From Thalassospira xiamenensis M-5 = DSM 17429 (GTDB taxonomy: Bacteria; Pseudomonadota; Alphaproteobacteria; Rhodospirillales; Thalassospiraceae): a stretch of 64,000 bases of DNA. Below are positions 36,620 to 45,897 of the stretch, piece after piece. Made by a program: the position numbers and the translations under genes. How positions within the stretch are numbered: the first letter of the stretch is position 1; every line of letters begins with the position of its first letter. Below the pieces are notes generated by a model. The model was given only the letters and a program-made list of their open reading frames with translations, made no database searches and was not told the DNA's origin. Location: positions 2,939,501 through 3,003,500 of the forward strand of contig NZ_CP004388.1 of the NCBI RefSeq assembly GCF_000300235.2. The letters run 5' to 3'.

Positions 36620-37045
36620 ATGTCACTGGAATCGCTTTTATCAGTGTCCATTGATTTCGATACATCGCACACGGTATTTCCAACCATCGTTGCCATTGTG
36701 CTCGGCATTTTACTGGTTGCGATACTGGCAACGCGCAGTCGCGCGATTTTGGCAACGGTTGGCTCTGTCCCCTGGTGGCCGGCCAAAATTGACCATATGC
36801 GTTTTTTCGGAACCCTCGCCGGTACCGTTCTTTATTTCATCGCCATGCCATGGGTGGGCGACTTTTATCCGAATACCGGCCTCGGGTTTTATATCTGTTC
36901 GATCCCCTACCTGTTTGCCATGAGCGTGCTTTACCTGCAGCAGCGCGATAAGCGGCATCTGCTGATCGCGGGCCTGAATGCCCTGATAGCACCAAGCGTT
37001 GTCTGGTACCTGCTGTCGGAACTTTTCAACATATCGCTTCCTTAA
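36620..37045 (+). CDS. TTT transporter small membrane subunit (TctB-like)
   Basis: This 141-residue membrane protein has about four hydrophobic segments (TIVAIVLGILLVAILA, FFGTLAGTVLYFIAMPWV, GFYICSIPYLFAMSVLYL, LIAGLNALIAPSVVWYLLSELF). The length and the final YLLSELFNISLP, resembling the family's usual VFxxxxxxxLP ending, fit TctB. AAGGAG precedes the ATG. It sits between the binding protein and TctA genes. TctB sequences are weakly conserved, so the call depends partly on position. Confidence 0.8.
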   Translation: MSLESLLSVSIDFDTSHTVFPTIVAIVLGILLVAILATRSRAILATVGSVPWWPAKIDHMRFFGTLAGTVLYFIAMPWVGDFYPNTGLGFYICSIPYLFAMSVLYLQQRDKRHLLIAGLNALIAPSVVWYLLSELFNISLP

Positions 37046-37071
37046 GCCAAGAACGACACGAGAGATTTGAT

Positions 37072-38577
37072 ATGGATTTTCTTTCCATTTTAACGCCGTT
37101 CTTCTTTACCCTGGTTGCATCCGGCACGGTGATCGGCATCATTTTTGGTGCGATCCCCGGGATGACGGCAACCATGGCGGTCGCGGTGTGTTTACCCCTG
37201 ACCTATTCCCTTGGTCTGGAAAACGGTCTGGCCCTTTTGCTGGGTCTTTATGTTGGCGGCATTTCGGGCGGACTTGTTCCGGCTATTCTTTTGAATATCC
37301 CGGGAACGCCATCCTCAATCGCCACCACATTTGACGGCTACCCCATGACCCAAAAGGGCGACGGTGAAAGCGCCCTTCGGATCGCAGTCATTTCATCTTT
37401 TGTCGGCGGCATCATCAGTCTGGCGGCACTCTTCTTCTTTGCCCCCGCACTTGCCGACTTTGCGATCAAATTTTCATATGTTGAAAAATTCCTGATCATC
37501 TTCTTTGCGCTGACCGTTATGGCAGCACTTAGCAGCAACATGCTCGTTGGCGTTTTCAGTGGCGTGCTTGGTATCTTCCTTAGCCTGATCGGTGCCTACG
37601 ATATTTCGCGCGGCGGCAACGGCGAATTGCGTCTGGTACCTGAATTTCTGGAATATTACCTTGAAGGTGGCTTCTCGCTGCTGCCGGTACTGATCGGCAT
37701 CTTTGGCCTGTCGACCATCCTGATCGAAGCCGAAAGTGGCATGAAGGACGAAAAAGGTCTTTCATCGGTCAAGATCGGCAAAGGCAGACGTTTCGATTTT
37801 TCCGTATTCAAAGGTCAGTTCGTCAACCTGATACGATCTTCGGGGATTGGTACTTTTGTGGGAATTTTGCCCGGTGTCGGCGGCAGTGCCGCATCGATCC
37901 TGGCCTATAGCCAGCAAAAAAACTTTTCAAAAAATCCGGAACGCTTTGGCAAAGGCGAGCCTTCCGGCGTCATGGCATCGGAAAGTGCGAATAACGGCCT
38001 GACCGGCGGCGCGCTGGTACCGTTGCTTTCGCTTGGCATTCCCGGTGATTCGACAACCGCCATCCTGATCGGTGCCTTCACCTTGCAGGGCATTCAGGTC
38101 GGCCCCCTGTTTATCGGCAACAATCCGGTAACCTGGGATGCGATGATTGTTGCCATGCTTGCAGCAAACATCGTGATGCTGATTGTCATGATCTTTGCCA
38201 TCCGGCACATCGCCAAGGTGGTGATGATCCCGAAAAACATCCTGTTTCCGATCATCTTGATGATGTGCGTTGTTGGCGCATACACCATCAATTACGGCGT
38301 GATGTTTGATGTCTGGACGTTGTTGATATTCGGTTTGTTTGGCTACTTTGCCCATAAAATCGGCTTGGAAATCGCCCCCTTCATCATCGGTTTTATCCTT
38401 GGTCCGTCGGCGGAAATCTATTTCGTCAAAAGCATTGAATCGTTTGGCACGCTCTCGATCTTCTTCACCAAAAGCTGGATCGCAGTTCTGTTGTGGATAC
38501 TGATTGCACTTTCCGTCTGGTTCTCGGTTGCAATTTCTCGCAAAAAGAAACGGGACCTGACGGCATCTGGCAATTAA
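37072..38577 (+). CDS. TTT transporter large permease TctA-like
   Basis: This 501-residue permease with about 12 membrane segments moves a carboxylate across the inner membrane with a cation gradient. The two family motifs are present: GIIFGAIPGMTATMAVAVCLPLTY near residue 25 and GIGTFVGILPGVGGSAASILAY near 260, with GIPGDSTTAILIGAF after the second. The C-terminal stretch is highly hydrophobic and ends in a basic tail. Placement opposite the AraC/D/E-like genes suggests a C5 sugar acid such as L-arabinonate as substrate, rather than citrate. Confidence 0.9.
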   Translation: MDFLSILTPFFFTLVASGTVIGIIFGAIPGMTATMAVAVCLPLTYSLGLENGLALLLGLYVGGISGGLVPAILLNIPGTPSSIATTFDGYPMTQKGDGESALRIAVISSFVGGIISLAALFFFAPALADFAIKFSYVEKFLIIFFALTVMAALSSNMLVGVFSGVLGIFLSLIGAYDISRGGNGELRLVPEFLEYYLEGGFSLLPVLIGIFGLSTILIEAESGMKDEKGLSSVKIGKGRRFDFSVFKGQFVNLIRSSGIGTFVGILPGVGGSAASILAYSQQKNFSKNPERFGKGEPSGVMASESANNGLTGGALVPLLSLGIPGDSTTAILIGAFTLQGIQVGPLFIGNNPVTWDAMIVAMLAANIVMLIVMIFAIRHIAKVVMIPKNILFPIILMMCVVGAYTINYGVMFDVWTLLIFGLFGYFAHKIGLEIAPFIIGFILGPSAEIYFVKSIESFGTLSIFFTKSWIAVLLWILIALSVWFSVAISRKKKRDLTASGN

Positions 38578-38707
38578 GATAAAACGCGATTGCCATCCAG
38601 TGATGCCAATGTGCCGGTGCCCTCGGATCAAGCCGATGCCAAGGGCGCCTTCACAAAATGACTTCAACAGAGAAACCGTTTTGCCGAAAAACGAAACATC
38701 GCACACA

Positions 38708-39721
38708 ATGTCTCAGAACAAAGAACACCATTCGGGCACCGTAACGATGGAATCCGTCGGGCGACTTGCCGGTGTGTCGCAGGTGACGGTTTCGCGTGCC
38801 CTTAACGATCCGTCCAAAGTCTCCGCAAAGACACTCCAACGCATCAAAGATGCAATCGAACTGACCGGTTATGTGCCAAACATGGTAGCCGGGGCCCTGG
38901 CATCCAAGCGAAGTCACCTGATTGTTGCCCTGATCCCGTCCATCACCAACTTCGCCTATTCCGAATTCATCAAGCATTTCATTCAGGTGATGCGCGGGCA
39001 TGGCTATCATGTTCTGACTGCTGAAACCGGCCTTTCGATGGAAGAAGAAGAATCGGTCCTCGCAACCATGCTAAGCCGCCGCCCCGATGGCATCATGATG
39101 ACCGGGATCAATCATTCGGCAAAATGCAAACGGATGCTTCTGGGATCCGGAATTCCGGTTGTTGAAATCTGGGACATGACGGAATCCCCGATTGATACCT
39201 GTGTTGGCTTTTCACATGCAAAATCGGGCGAAGAAACCGCGAAATTCGCGCATAAAAAGGGCTATCGCAATGCGCTGGCCATTTCGGCCGCCGACGAACG
39301 TGCGCTGCGACGTAAGGATGCTTTCTGCGAAACCTTTCGCAAGCTAGGCAACAATCCCGTCAAAGAGATATGCCTGGATAGTCCCGCCAGTCTGGAACTG
39401 GGACGAAAGTCGCTTGCACAGGCTATTGATGAGGGCTTCCAGAACGGCGTTGTCATGTGCAGCTCCGACCTGCTGGCGCATGGGGTCATCATCGAAGCAC
39501 AGACACGCAATCTGCGCATCCCCGAAGACATTGCAGTGATCGGCTTTGGGAACCAGAATTTTGCCGCTTTCACAGTACCAAGTTTGACATCGCTTCACGT
39601 TGACCGGGCTTATCTGGGCTCTCAGGCGGCGACAGCCTTAATGGCACGCATCGACAAAAAGCCGCTGCAAAAAAACTGCATCGATATCGGATTTGAAATT
39701 GTCGAACGGGATTCCGCCTGA
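38708..39721 (+). CDS. LacI-family transcriptional regulator (GntR/gluconate-type)
   Basis: This repressor is expected to bind the palindromes in the 35174-35308 region. The DNA-binding domain is near the start (VGRLAGVSQVTVSRALNDPSKVSAKTLQRIKDAIELTGYVPN, ending in the hinge ALASKRS). The effector domain is a periplasmic-binding fold with VALIPSITNFAYSEFI, RRPDGIMMTGI, VVMCSSDLLAHGVI and AVIGFGNQNFAAFTVPSLTS. The chosen ATG at 38708 gives 337 residues; the ribosome site is weak, so other starts, such as a TTG upstream, remain possible. It follows tctA on the same strand. Confidence 0.88.
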   Translation: MSQNKEHHSGTVTMESVGRLAGVSQVTVSRALNDPSKVSAKTLQRIKDAIELTGYVPNMVAGALASKRSHLIVALIPSITNFAYSEFIKHFIQVMRGHGYHVLTAETGLSMEEEESVLATMLSRRPDGIMMTGINHSAKCKRMLLGSGIPVVEIWDMTESPIDTCVGFSHAKSGEETAKFAHKKGYRNALAISAADERALRRKDAFCETFRKLGNNPVKEICLDSPASLELGRKSLAQAIDEGFQNGVVMCSSDLLAHGVIIEAQTRNLRIPEDIAVIGFGNQNFAAFTVPSLTSLHVDRAYLGSQAATALMARIDKKPLQKNCIDIGFEIVERDSA

Positions 39722-39727
39722 TTTGGC

Positions 39728-40540
39728 TTAGGCAAAACGCCGGAACAAACCGCGCCGTTCGCGACAGATCATTGTCAATCCCGCCTGTCGCGCCAGATTG
39801 ACCGCGGTTAATGTCGGCCCCGAAAGGGTTACAAGTCCGCCCACCCCGCATTGCACGGTTTTGGTGACGATTTCATATGAACAGCGGCTGGTCATAAGGA
39901 TGAAACCACCGGCTTTATCAACACCCTGACGCACCACCGCACCAAGAACCTTGTCGAGCGCATTATGACGCCCGATATCCTCGCGCACAATGCGGATGGA
40001 GCCAGTCGCATCGACAAAGGCACTGGCATGCAAAAGACCGCCGCCTTCGCGGTTGCGCGTCTGCTGATCGGGAAGGGCGTCAATCGCACCAAGCACGATG
40101 TCTTGTGGCATATTTGAAGGCGCCACCTTACCGATCCGGTCCATCGCCACCGCCTCAAGCGACTGCACCCCGCAAAGCCCGCAACCAGAACGCCCTTCAA
40201 GAGTGCGCTTGCGGATTTCAAGCCGGTCCTGAATATCCTCATCCAGATCAGCCTCGATCACATAACCCTGCAAGGTTTTGCGCACATCGCGCAAATTGAT
40301 CTGCCCGGCATGATCGGCAATGCCTTCAGACAGGGCAAACCCGATCATGAAATCTTCAAGATCGTGCGGCGACACCATCATTACCGCGTGGGACGTGCCA
40401 TTGAACGTCAGTGCCGCCGGGATTTCCGGCTGCAGGATCATCGGTGCATCAACACTTCCATCGCCGCGTGCTACGGCACGCGCCGGGTCATGGTCACGGC
40501 CATCAATGATGCGATTTGCCGATGTCATTTTTGCTGTCAC
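39728..40540 (-). CDS. fdhD: Formate dehydrogenase accessory sulfurtransferase FdhD
   Basis: FdhD passes sulfur from a cysteine desulfurase to the Mo-bis-MGD cofactor, which formate dehydrogenase needs for activity. The 270-residue protein has the key CxxC in SGCGLCG near residue 120. Also visible are GFALSEGI, the cofactor-binding SIRIVREDIGRHNALDKV and FILMTSRCSYEIVTK. The GTG at 40540 overlaps the fdsD stop by four bases (GTGA); an ATG at 40528 is an alternative start. It closes the fds operon and is convergent with the LacI gene. Confidence 0.93.
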   Translation of the reverse strand: MTAKMTSANRIIDGRDHDPARAVARGDGSVDAPMILQPEIPAALTFNGTSHAVMMVSPHDLEDFMIGFALSEGIADHAGQINLRDVRKTLQGYVIEADLDEDIQDRLEIRKRTLEGRSGCGLCGVQSLEAVAMDRIGKVAPSNMPQDIVLGAIDALPDQQTRNREGGGLLHASAFVDATGSIRIVREDIGRHNALDKVLGAVVRQGVDKAGGFILMTSRCSYEIVTKTVQCGVGGLVTLSGPTLTAVNLARQAGLTMICRERRGLFRRFA

Positions 40541-40761
40541 GCCGGTTGTTTGACCTTGCGGATCAATGGGGCGGCTTCGATCACCAGCGGATGGAAACCT
40601 CCATGGCCGCTTTCGATCATGTCAAAAAGCTGCTTGCGCATGCGCGGTTCCCAGAAATCGCTGATATGCCCGGCCACCCCCTCGACCCCTTCTGCGTGGG
40701 GTTTTGATGTGAAAAAGGTCGCGATCTGATTGGCCATATAGACGAGTTTGTCAGGTGCCAT
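40537..40761 (-). CDS. fdsD: NAD-dependent formate dehydrogenase delta subunit
   Basis: This 74-residue protein accompanies the soluble FdsABG formate dehydrogenases and is thought to help activity or maturation. The opening KLVYMANQIATFF and the segment VAGHISDFWEPRMRKQLFDMI are characteristic of FdsD. Its stop overlaps the fdhD start. It is separated from fdsA by a strong 13-bp hairpin (40809-40844), so its level may be set separately. Confidence 0.92.
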   Translation of the reverse strand: MAPDKLVYMANQIATFFTSKPHAEGVEGVAGHISDFWEPRMRKQLFDMIESGHGGFHPLVIEAAPLIRKVKQPA

Positions 40762-40808
40762 TGACGTTTAATCTCCCGCCGGAATTCTTGATTTTACGGA
40801 CGAAAACA

Positions 40809-40844
40809 CCCGGTTTCATGACACGATCCTATCATGAAACCGGG
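40809..40844 (-). terminator. Strong intercistronic hairpin between fdsA and fdsD
   Basis: A perfect 13-bp stem (CCCGGTTTCATGA with TCATGAAACCGGG) and a 10-base loop lie after the fdsA stop. On the minus strand TGTTTTCG follows, giving partial terminator character. Confidence 0.65.
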
Positions 40845-40857
40845 CAACATTTCGCGC

Positions 40858-43737
40858 CTATTCGGCCGCATCAACACGTGGAAGGATCCGGCGTGACTGT
40901 TCAGCCTGCTTGTCATATTCCACCTGCCATTCGGTCGGCCCGTTACTCGGCGTGACCTGAACCGCGGTAACCTTGTATTCCGGGCAGTTGGTCGCCCAGT
41001 CGGTATAATCGGTGGTGATCACGTTGGCCTGTGTGCCCGGATGGTGGAAGGTCGTGTAAACCACCCCCGGTGCAACCCGGTCGGTAATCGTTGCTCGCAA
41101 CGACGTTTCACCCGACCGCGACGCCAGACGGATCCAGTCCCCTTCGCGAATGCCACGCTGTTCGGCATCATGGGGATGGATTTCAAGCAGGTCTTCCTTG
41201 TGCCATGCAGTGTTTTGCGTACGACGGGTCTGTGCCCCAACGTTATATTGGCTAAGGATGCGCCCCGTCGTCAGCAACAGCGGGAAGCGCGGTCCGGTAC
41301 GCTCGTCGGTTGCAACATATTCGGTCACAACAAACTTGCCCTTGCCGCGCACAAAGCCGTCGATATGCATCACCGGCGTCCCCAGCGGCGCCTTTTCATT
41401 GCATGGCCACTGGATCGATCCTTCGCGCTCCAGAAGACCATAATTGACCCCGGCAAAGCTTGGCGTGGTACGGGCAATTTCATCCATGATCTGTGATGGA
41501 TGGTTATAGTTCCAATCAAGCCCCATCGCACGCGCCAGATTCTGGGTCACTTCCCAATCGGCAAAGCCGTTTTTCGGGCTCATCACCTTGCGAACACGGT
41601 TGATACGACGTTCCGCATTGGTAAATGTCCCGTCCTTCTCAAGGAAGGTCGAACCGGGCAGGAACACATGCGCATGATTTGCCGTTTCGTTCAAAAACAG
41701 GTCATGAACCACAACGCATTCCATCGCCGCAAGACCGGCGGCGACATGCTTGGTATCCGGGTCCGATTGCAGGATGTCTTCACCCTGAATATAGATGCCC
41801 TTGAAAGTGCCTTCGACGGCGGCATCAAGCATGTTGGGAATGCGAAGCCCCGGTTCGTCATCGAGTTTGACACCCCAGATTTTTTCAAACACGTCGCGCG
41901 TCGCATCATCGCTAATATGGCGATAACCCGGTAATTCATGCGGGAACGATCCCATATCACACGAACCCTGCACGTTGTTCTGCCCACGAAGCGGGTTCAC
42001 ACCCACACCCGGACGCCCGATATTACCCGTCGCCATCGCAAGGTTGGCAATCGCCATTACCGTGGTTGATCCCTGGCTGTGTTCGGTCACGCCAAGCCCG
42101 TAATAGATCGCGCCATTGCCACCGCGCGCAAAAATACGCGCCGCCTTGCGCACGGTTTCCGCAGGGACCCCCGACAGGCGTTCGACCTCTTCCGGGCTGT
42201 TTTGCGGATCGGACACAAACGCCGCCCAATCCTGGAATTCATCCCAGTCGCAGCGTTCGCGAATGAATGCCTCGTCAAACAGGCCTTCGGTCACAATCAC
42301 ATGCGCAAGCGACGTCAGAACCGCAACATTGGTACCCGGACGCAATGCCAGATGGGCGGCGGCCTTGATATGCGGTGACTGCACCAGATCAATGCGACGC
42401 GGATCAATCACGATCAGCTCCGCCCCCTGACGCAACCGCTTTTTAAGGCGCGATGCAAAAACAGGATGCCCGTCCGTCGGGTTGGCCCCGATCAGGATCA
42501 CCACATCGGTATGTTCGACACTGTCAAAATCCTGCGTCCCGGCCGATGTCCCGAATGTGGTTTTAAGGCCATAACCGGTCGGCGAATGACAGACACGCGC
42601 GCACGTATCAACGTTGTTATTGCCAAACCCGGCCCGGATCAGCTTCTGCACAAGGAAGGTTTCCTCGTTCGTGCAACGCGATGACGTAATCCCGCCAATC
42701 GCGGCCTTGCCGTATTTTGCCTGAATCGAACGGAACTTGTCCGCCGTGTATCTAAGGGCTTCTTCCCAACTGACTTCGCGCCACGGATCAGACGTGTTTT
42801 CGCGGATCATCGGGTTCAGGATACGGTCCTTATGGCTGGCATAGCCATAGGCAAACCGCCCCTTAACGCACGAATGCCCGCGGTTGGCTTTGCCATCCTT
42901 GTAAGGCACCATGCGCACCAACTCATCGCCGCGCATTTCCGCCTTGAACGAACAGCCGACCCCGCAATAGGCACAGGTGGTAACGACCGAATGTTCCGGC
43001 TGACCGATTTCGATCACCGATTTTTCCTGAAGCGTTGCCGTCGGGCAGGCCTGAACACAGGCACCACACGACACGCATTCTGAATCCAGGAAGTTTTCAT
43101 GCATGCCCGGCGACACCCGGCTTTCAAACCCGCGCCCCTCAATGGTCAGGGCAAAAGTCCCCTGCACTTCCTCGCACGCCCGCACACACCGCGAACAGAC
43201 GATACATTTCGACGGGTCATAGGTGAAATACGGGTTGCTCTCGTCCTTGGCCATATAGCGCGGGTTTTCCTCGCCATTCTGGCGGGTCTTGACGTGGTTG
43301 CCCCCATCATAGCCATAACGCACATCGCGCAGGCCAACCGCACCGGCCATATCCTGCAATTCGCAGTCACCATTCGCCGCGCAGGTCAGGCAATCCAGCG
43401 GGTGATCGGAAATATAAAGTTCCATCACGCCTTTGCGGATTTTCTTCAATCTTTCGGTCTGGGTATGAACCACCATGCCATCCGCGACCGGGGTCGTGCA
43501 GGATGACGGGGTGCCATTGCGGCCTTCGATTTCCACCAGACACAGGCGGCATGAACCGAACGCATCGACCATGTCGGTCGCGCATAGTTTCGGCACCTGA
43601 ATGCCCGCCTCCATTGAGGCCCGCATGATCGACGTGCCTTCGGGCACGGTCACATCAAATCCGTCGACATTAATTGTCACGGTCTTTTCGGATTTCGCGG
43701 CGGGGGTTCCGTAGTCGACTTCTTGTATCAAGGACAT
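40858..43737 (-). CDS. fdsA: NAD-dependent formate dehydrogenase alpha subunit (Mo-bis-MGD)
   Basis: This is the catalytic subunit that oxidises formate to CO2. The 959-residue protein starts with a 2Fe-2S domain (CATDMVDAFGSCRLCLVEIEG) and a NuoG-like Cys/His motif (HPLDCLTCAANGDCELQ). Two ferredoxin clusters follow (CIVCSRCVRACEEVQG and CVSCGACVQACP), then the proximal 4Fe-4S (CAYCGVGCSFKAE) and the molybdopterin domain. The Mo ligand is Cys, not Sec, in CARVCHSPTGYG. The C-terminal domain binds the second pterin. The ATG at 43737 has GGAG eight bases upstream, preferred over the GTG that overlaps the fdsB stop. Confidence 0.95.
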   Translation of the reverse strand: MSLIQEVDYGTPAAKSEKTVTINVDGFDVTVPEGTSIMRASMEAGIQVPKLCATDMVDAFGSCRLCLVEIEGRNGTPSSCTTPVADGMVVHTQTERLKKIRKGVMELYISDHPLDCLTCAANGDCELQDMAGAVGLRDVRYGYDGGNHVKTRQNGEENPRYMAKDESNPYFTYDPSKCIVCSRCVRACEEVQGTFALTIEGRGFESRVSPGMHENFLDSECVSCGACVQACPTATLQEKSVIEIGQPEHSVVTTCAYCGVGCSFKAEMRGDELVRMVPYKDGKANRGHSCVKGRFAYGYASHKDRILNPMIRENTSDPWREVSWEEALRYTADKFRSIQAKYGKAAIGGITSSRCTNEETFLVQKLIRAGFGNNNVDTCARVCHSPTGYGLKTTFGTSAGTQDFDSVEHTDVVILIGANPTDGHPVFASRLKKRLRQGAELIVIDPRRIDLVQSPHIKAAAHLALRPGTNVAVLTSLAHVIVTEGLFDEAFIRERCDWDEFQDWAAFVSDPQNSPEEVERLSGVPAETVRKAARIFARGGNGAIYYGLGVTEHSQGSTTVMAIANLAMATGNIGRPGVGVNPLRGQNNVQGSCDMGSFPHELPGYRHISDDATRDVFEKIWGVKLDDEPGLRIPNMLDAAVEGTFKGIYIQGEDILQSDPDTKHVAAGLAAMECVVVHDLFLNETANHAHVFLPGSTFLEKDGTFTNAERRINRVRKVMSPKNGFADWEVTQNLARAMGLDWNYNHPSQIMDEIARTTPSFAGVNYGLLEREGSIQWPCNEKAPLGTPVMHIDGFVRGKGKFVVTEYVATDERTGPRFPLLLTTGRILSQYNVGAQTRRTQNTAWHKEDLLEIHPHDAEQRGIREGDWIRLASRSGETSLRATITDRVAPGVVYTTFHHPGTQANVITTDYTDWATNCPEYKVTAVQVTPSNGPTEWQVEYDKQAEQSRRILPRVDAAE

Positions 43738-43742
43738 CGTTC

Positions 43743-45299
43743 TCACTCCGCGGCTATGTCAAGCGCATGGGGCCTGAAATCATCAGGGAAATGGGTCAGC
43801 GCGCTCATCACCGGATAGGGCGTAAACCCGCCCAGCGCACATAGCGACCCGAACTTCATCGTTTCACACAGATCGGCCAGAAGTTCCTTTTGCATTTCGG
43901 GATCTTCGCCGCGCGCGATTTTATCCACAACTTCGGTGCCGCGTGTTGATCCAATGCGGCATGGCGTGCATTTGCCACAGGATTCAATCGCACAGAATTC
44001 CATGGCAAAGCGGGCCTGTTTCATCATGTCGACACTGTCGTCAAACACGACGACACCGGCATGACCGATCAAACCGTCTGCCTTGGCGAATGCCTCGTAA
44101 TCAAACGGCGTGTCAAACAATTCGCGCGGGAAATATGCGCCCAGCGGGCCACCAACCTGAACCGCCTTGACCGGGCGACCACTTGCAGTACCCCCACCGA
44201 TCTGATCAACGATTTCACCCAGTGTCAGGCCAAAGGCCGTTTCATAAAGGCCGCCATGTTTGACATTGCCAGCGATCTGGATCGGGATGGTCCCGCGCGA
44301 ACGGCCCATGCCGAAATCGCGGTAATATTCCGCACCCTTTTCAAGGATTACCGGCACCGAACACAACGAGATAACGTTGTTAACAACCGTCGGCCGTGCC
44401 ATGAAGCCCTCAAGTGCTGGAAGCGGCGGCTTGGCGCGAACAACCCCCCGTTTGCCTTCCATGCTGTTCAACAGCGAGGTTTCCTCGCCACAGACATAGG
44501 CACCCGCCCCCATGCGGACTTCCATGTCGAACGCGTAATCCGATCCCAGAACCTTAGGCCCCAGCAGCTTGTTTGCCCGTGCGACTTCTATTGCTTCGTT
44601 CATGATGCGGATCGCATCAGGATATTCCGACCTTGTATAGACATATCCCTTGGTCGCCCCGGTCGCCAGACCGGCAATGATCATGCCTTCGATCAGGACG
44701 AATGGCTCGCCCTCCATGATCATGCGGTCGGCAAATGTACCACTGTCGCCTTCGTCGGCGTTACAGACGATGTATTTCTGATCACCCGGCGCCTGCCGGA
44801 CCGTATTCCATTTTATACCCGTCGGGAAACCGGCACCACCGCGCCCGCGAAGACCTGAATCCGTCACTGCCTTGACGATATCCTCGGACGTCATCTTAAG
44901 GGCATTTTCAAGCCCCTTGAGCCCGTCATTGGCACGGTAATCGTCAAGCGACACCGGATCGATAATCCCGCACCGCTGGAAGGTCAGGCGCGTCTGCGCC
45001 TTCAGGAACGGGATATCCTGCGTATGGCCAAGGTAACGTTTATGATCACTACCGTTCAGGAAACCGGCATCAAACAGGCTATCGACATCTTCGACCGCGA
45101 CCGGGCCATAGGCCAGACGACCGCGCGATGTTTCGACCTCGACCATCGGCTCCAGCCAGTACATGCCAAACGAACCGTTACGCACGATCTGAACATCTTC
45201 GCCGCGTTTCGCCGCCGTCGCGGCAATGGCAGTTGCGACTTCGTCCGCACCAAGGGCAACGGAACCTGAGTCAAGCGGGACGTAAATCTTGACTGTCAT
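43743..45299 (-). CDS. fdsB: NAD-dependent formate dehydrogenase beta subunit (NuoF-like)
   Basis: This is the diaphorase subunit that passes electrons from formate to NAD+ through FMN. The 518-residue protein fuses an N-terminal thioredoxin-like region with the NuoF fold. The FMN/NADH loop is GLRGRGGAGFPTGIKWN near residue 170. CNADEGDSGTFADR binds nucleotide, and GAGAYVCGEETSLLNSMEG is conserved. The 4Fe-4S cysteines are in ESCGKCTPCRIGSTRG. The start overlaps the fdsG stop (ATGA). Confidence 0.95.
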   Translation of the reverse strand: MTVKIYVPLDSGSVALGADEVATAIAATAAKRGEDVQIVRNGSFGMYWLEPMVEVETSRGRLAYGPVAVEDVDSLFDAGFLNGSDHKRYLGHTQDIPFLKAQTRLTFQRCGIIDPVSLDDYRANDGLKGLENALKMTSEDIVKAVTDSGLRGRGGAGFPTGIKWNTVRQAPGDQKYIVCNADEGDSGTFADRMIMEGEPFVLIEGMIIAGLATGATKGYVYTRSEYPDAIRIMNEAIEVARANKLLGPKVLGSDYAFDMEVRMGAGAYVCGEETSLLNSMEGKRGVVRAKPPLPALEGFMARPTVVNNVISLCSVPVILEKGAEYYRDFGMGRSRGTIPIQIAGNVKHGGLYETAFGLTLGEIVDQIGGGTASGRPVKAVQVGGPLGAYFPRELFDTPFDYEAFAKADGLIGHAGVVVFDDSVDMMKQARFAMEFCAIESCGKCTPCRIGSTRGTEVVDKIARGEDPEMQKELLADLCETMKFGSLCALGGFTPYPVMSALTHFPDDFRPHALDIAAE

Positions 45300-45775
45300 G
45301 ATTCCACCTCGCTCAGGATGCGATCAAGGCGATCCTTGCTGACCCGTCCGATGACCTTGCCATCCACCATGGCGGCCGGCGCACAGGCACAAAGCCCAAG
45401 ACAGAAAACCGGTTCAAGCGTCACATTCTGGTCGCTGGTCGTTTCCGACCAGTCGACTTTCAGTTTGCGCTTCGCATGATCGCTCAGATCATCCGCGCCC
45501 ATCGACTGGCACGCCTCGGCGCGGCAGATCTTGATCACGTGTCTGCCCGGCTTTTCTTCACGGAAATCATGATAAAAACTGGCAACCCCGTGGACTTCCG
45601 CCCGGCTGAGATTGAGCTTCTTGGCAATGGTCTGAAGGGCACCTTCGGGAATAAAGCCAAATTCTTCCTGCACTTCATGCAGAATCGGCAAAAGCGGTCC
45701 TTCAAGTCCGGCCAGACCATCACAAATGGTACCAACCCGGACGGATATTTCCTCGGTCGTCTCTGTTGCAGACAT
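45296..45775 (-). CDS. fdsG: NAD-dependent formate dehydrogenase gamma subunit (NuoE-like)
   Basis: This 159-residue subunit carries a 2Fe-2S cluster in a thioredoxin-like fold and forms the diaphorase unit with FdsB. Cluster cysteines are in ICRAEACQSMGAD and EPVFCLGLCACAPAAMVDGKVIG. The helical N-terminal part includes LLPILHEVQEEFGFIP and LNLSRAEVHGVASFYHDF, typical of NuoE/HoxE. The ATG at 45775 has GAGAGG upstream, better than an in-frame start five codons earlier. It is the first gene of the fdsGBACD-fdhD... operon as arranged here (G, B, A, D, then fdhD). Confidence 0.94.
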   Translation of the reverse strand: MSATETTEEISVRVGTICDGLAGLEGPLLPILHEVQEEFGFIPEGALQTIAKKLNLSRAEVHGVASFYHDFREEKPGRHVIKICRAEACQSMGADDLSDHAKRKLKVDWSETTSDQNVTLEPVFCLGLCACAPAAMVDGKVIGRVSKDRLDRILSEVES

Positions 45776-45897
45776 GCAAGCCTCTCTCACTTAGCAGTCT
45801 ATTGAATTCTTTGTTATTCTTCACAGTGTCGGTGATTGCCAACGCCTGTTCAATAAAGCCATCCCGTTACGCGATAGCGAAAACCTATCAAGCCCTC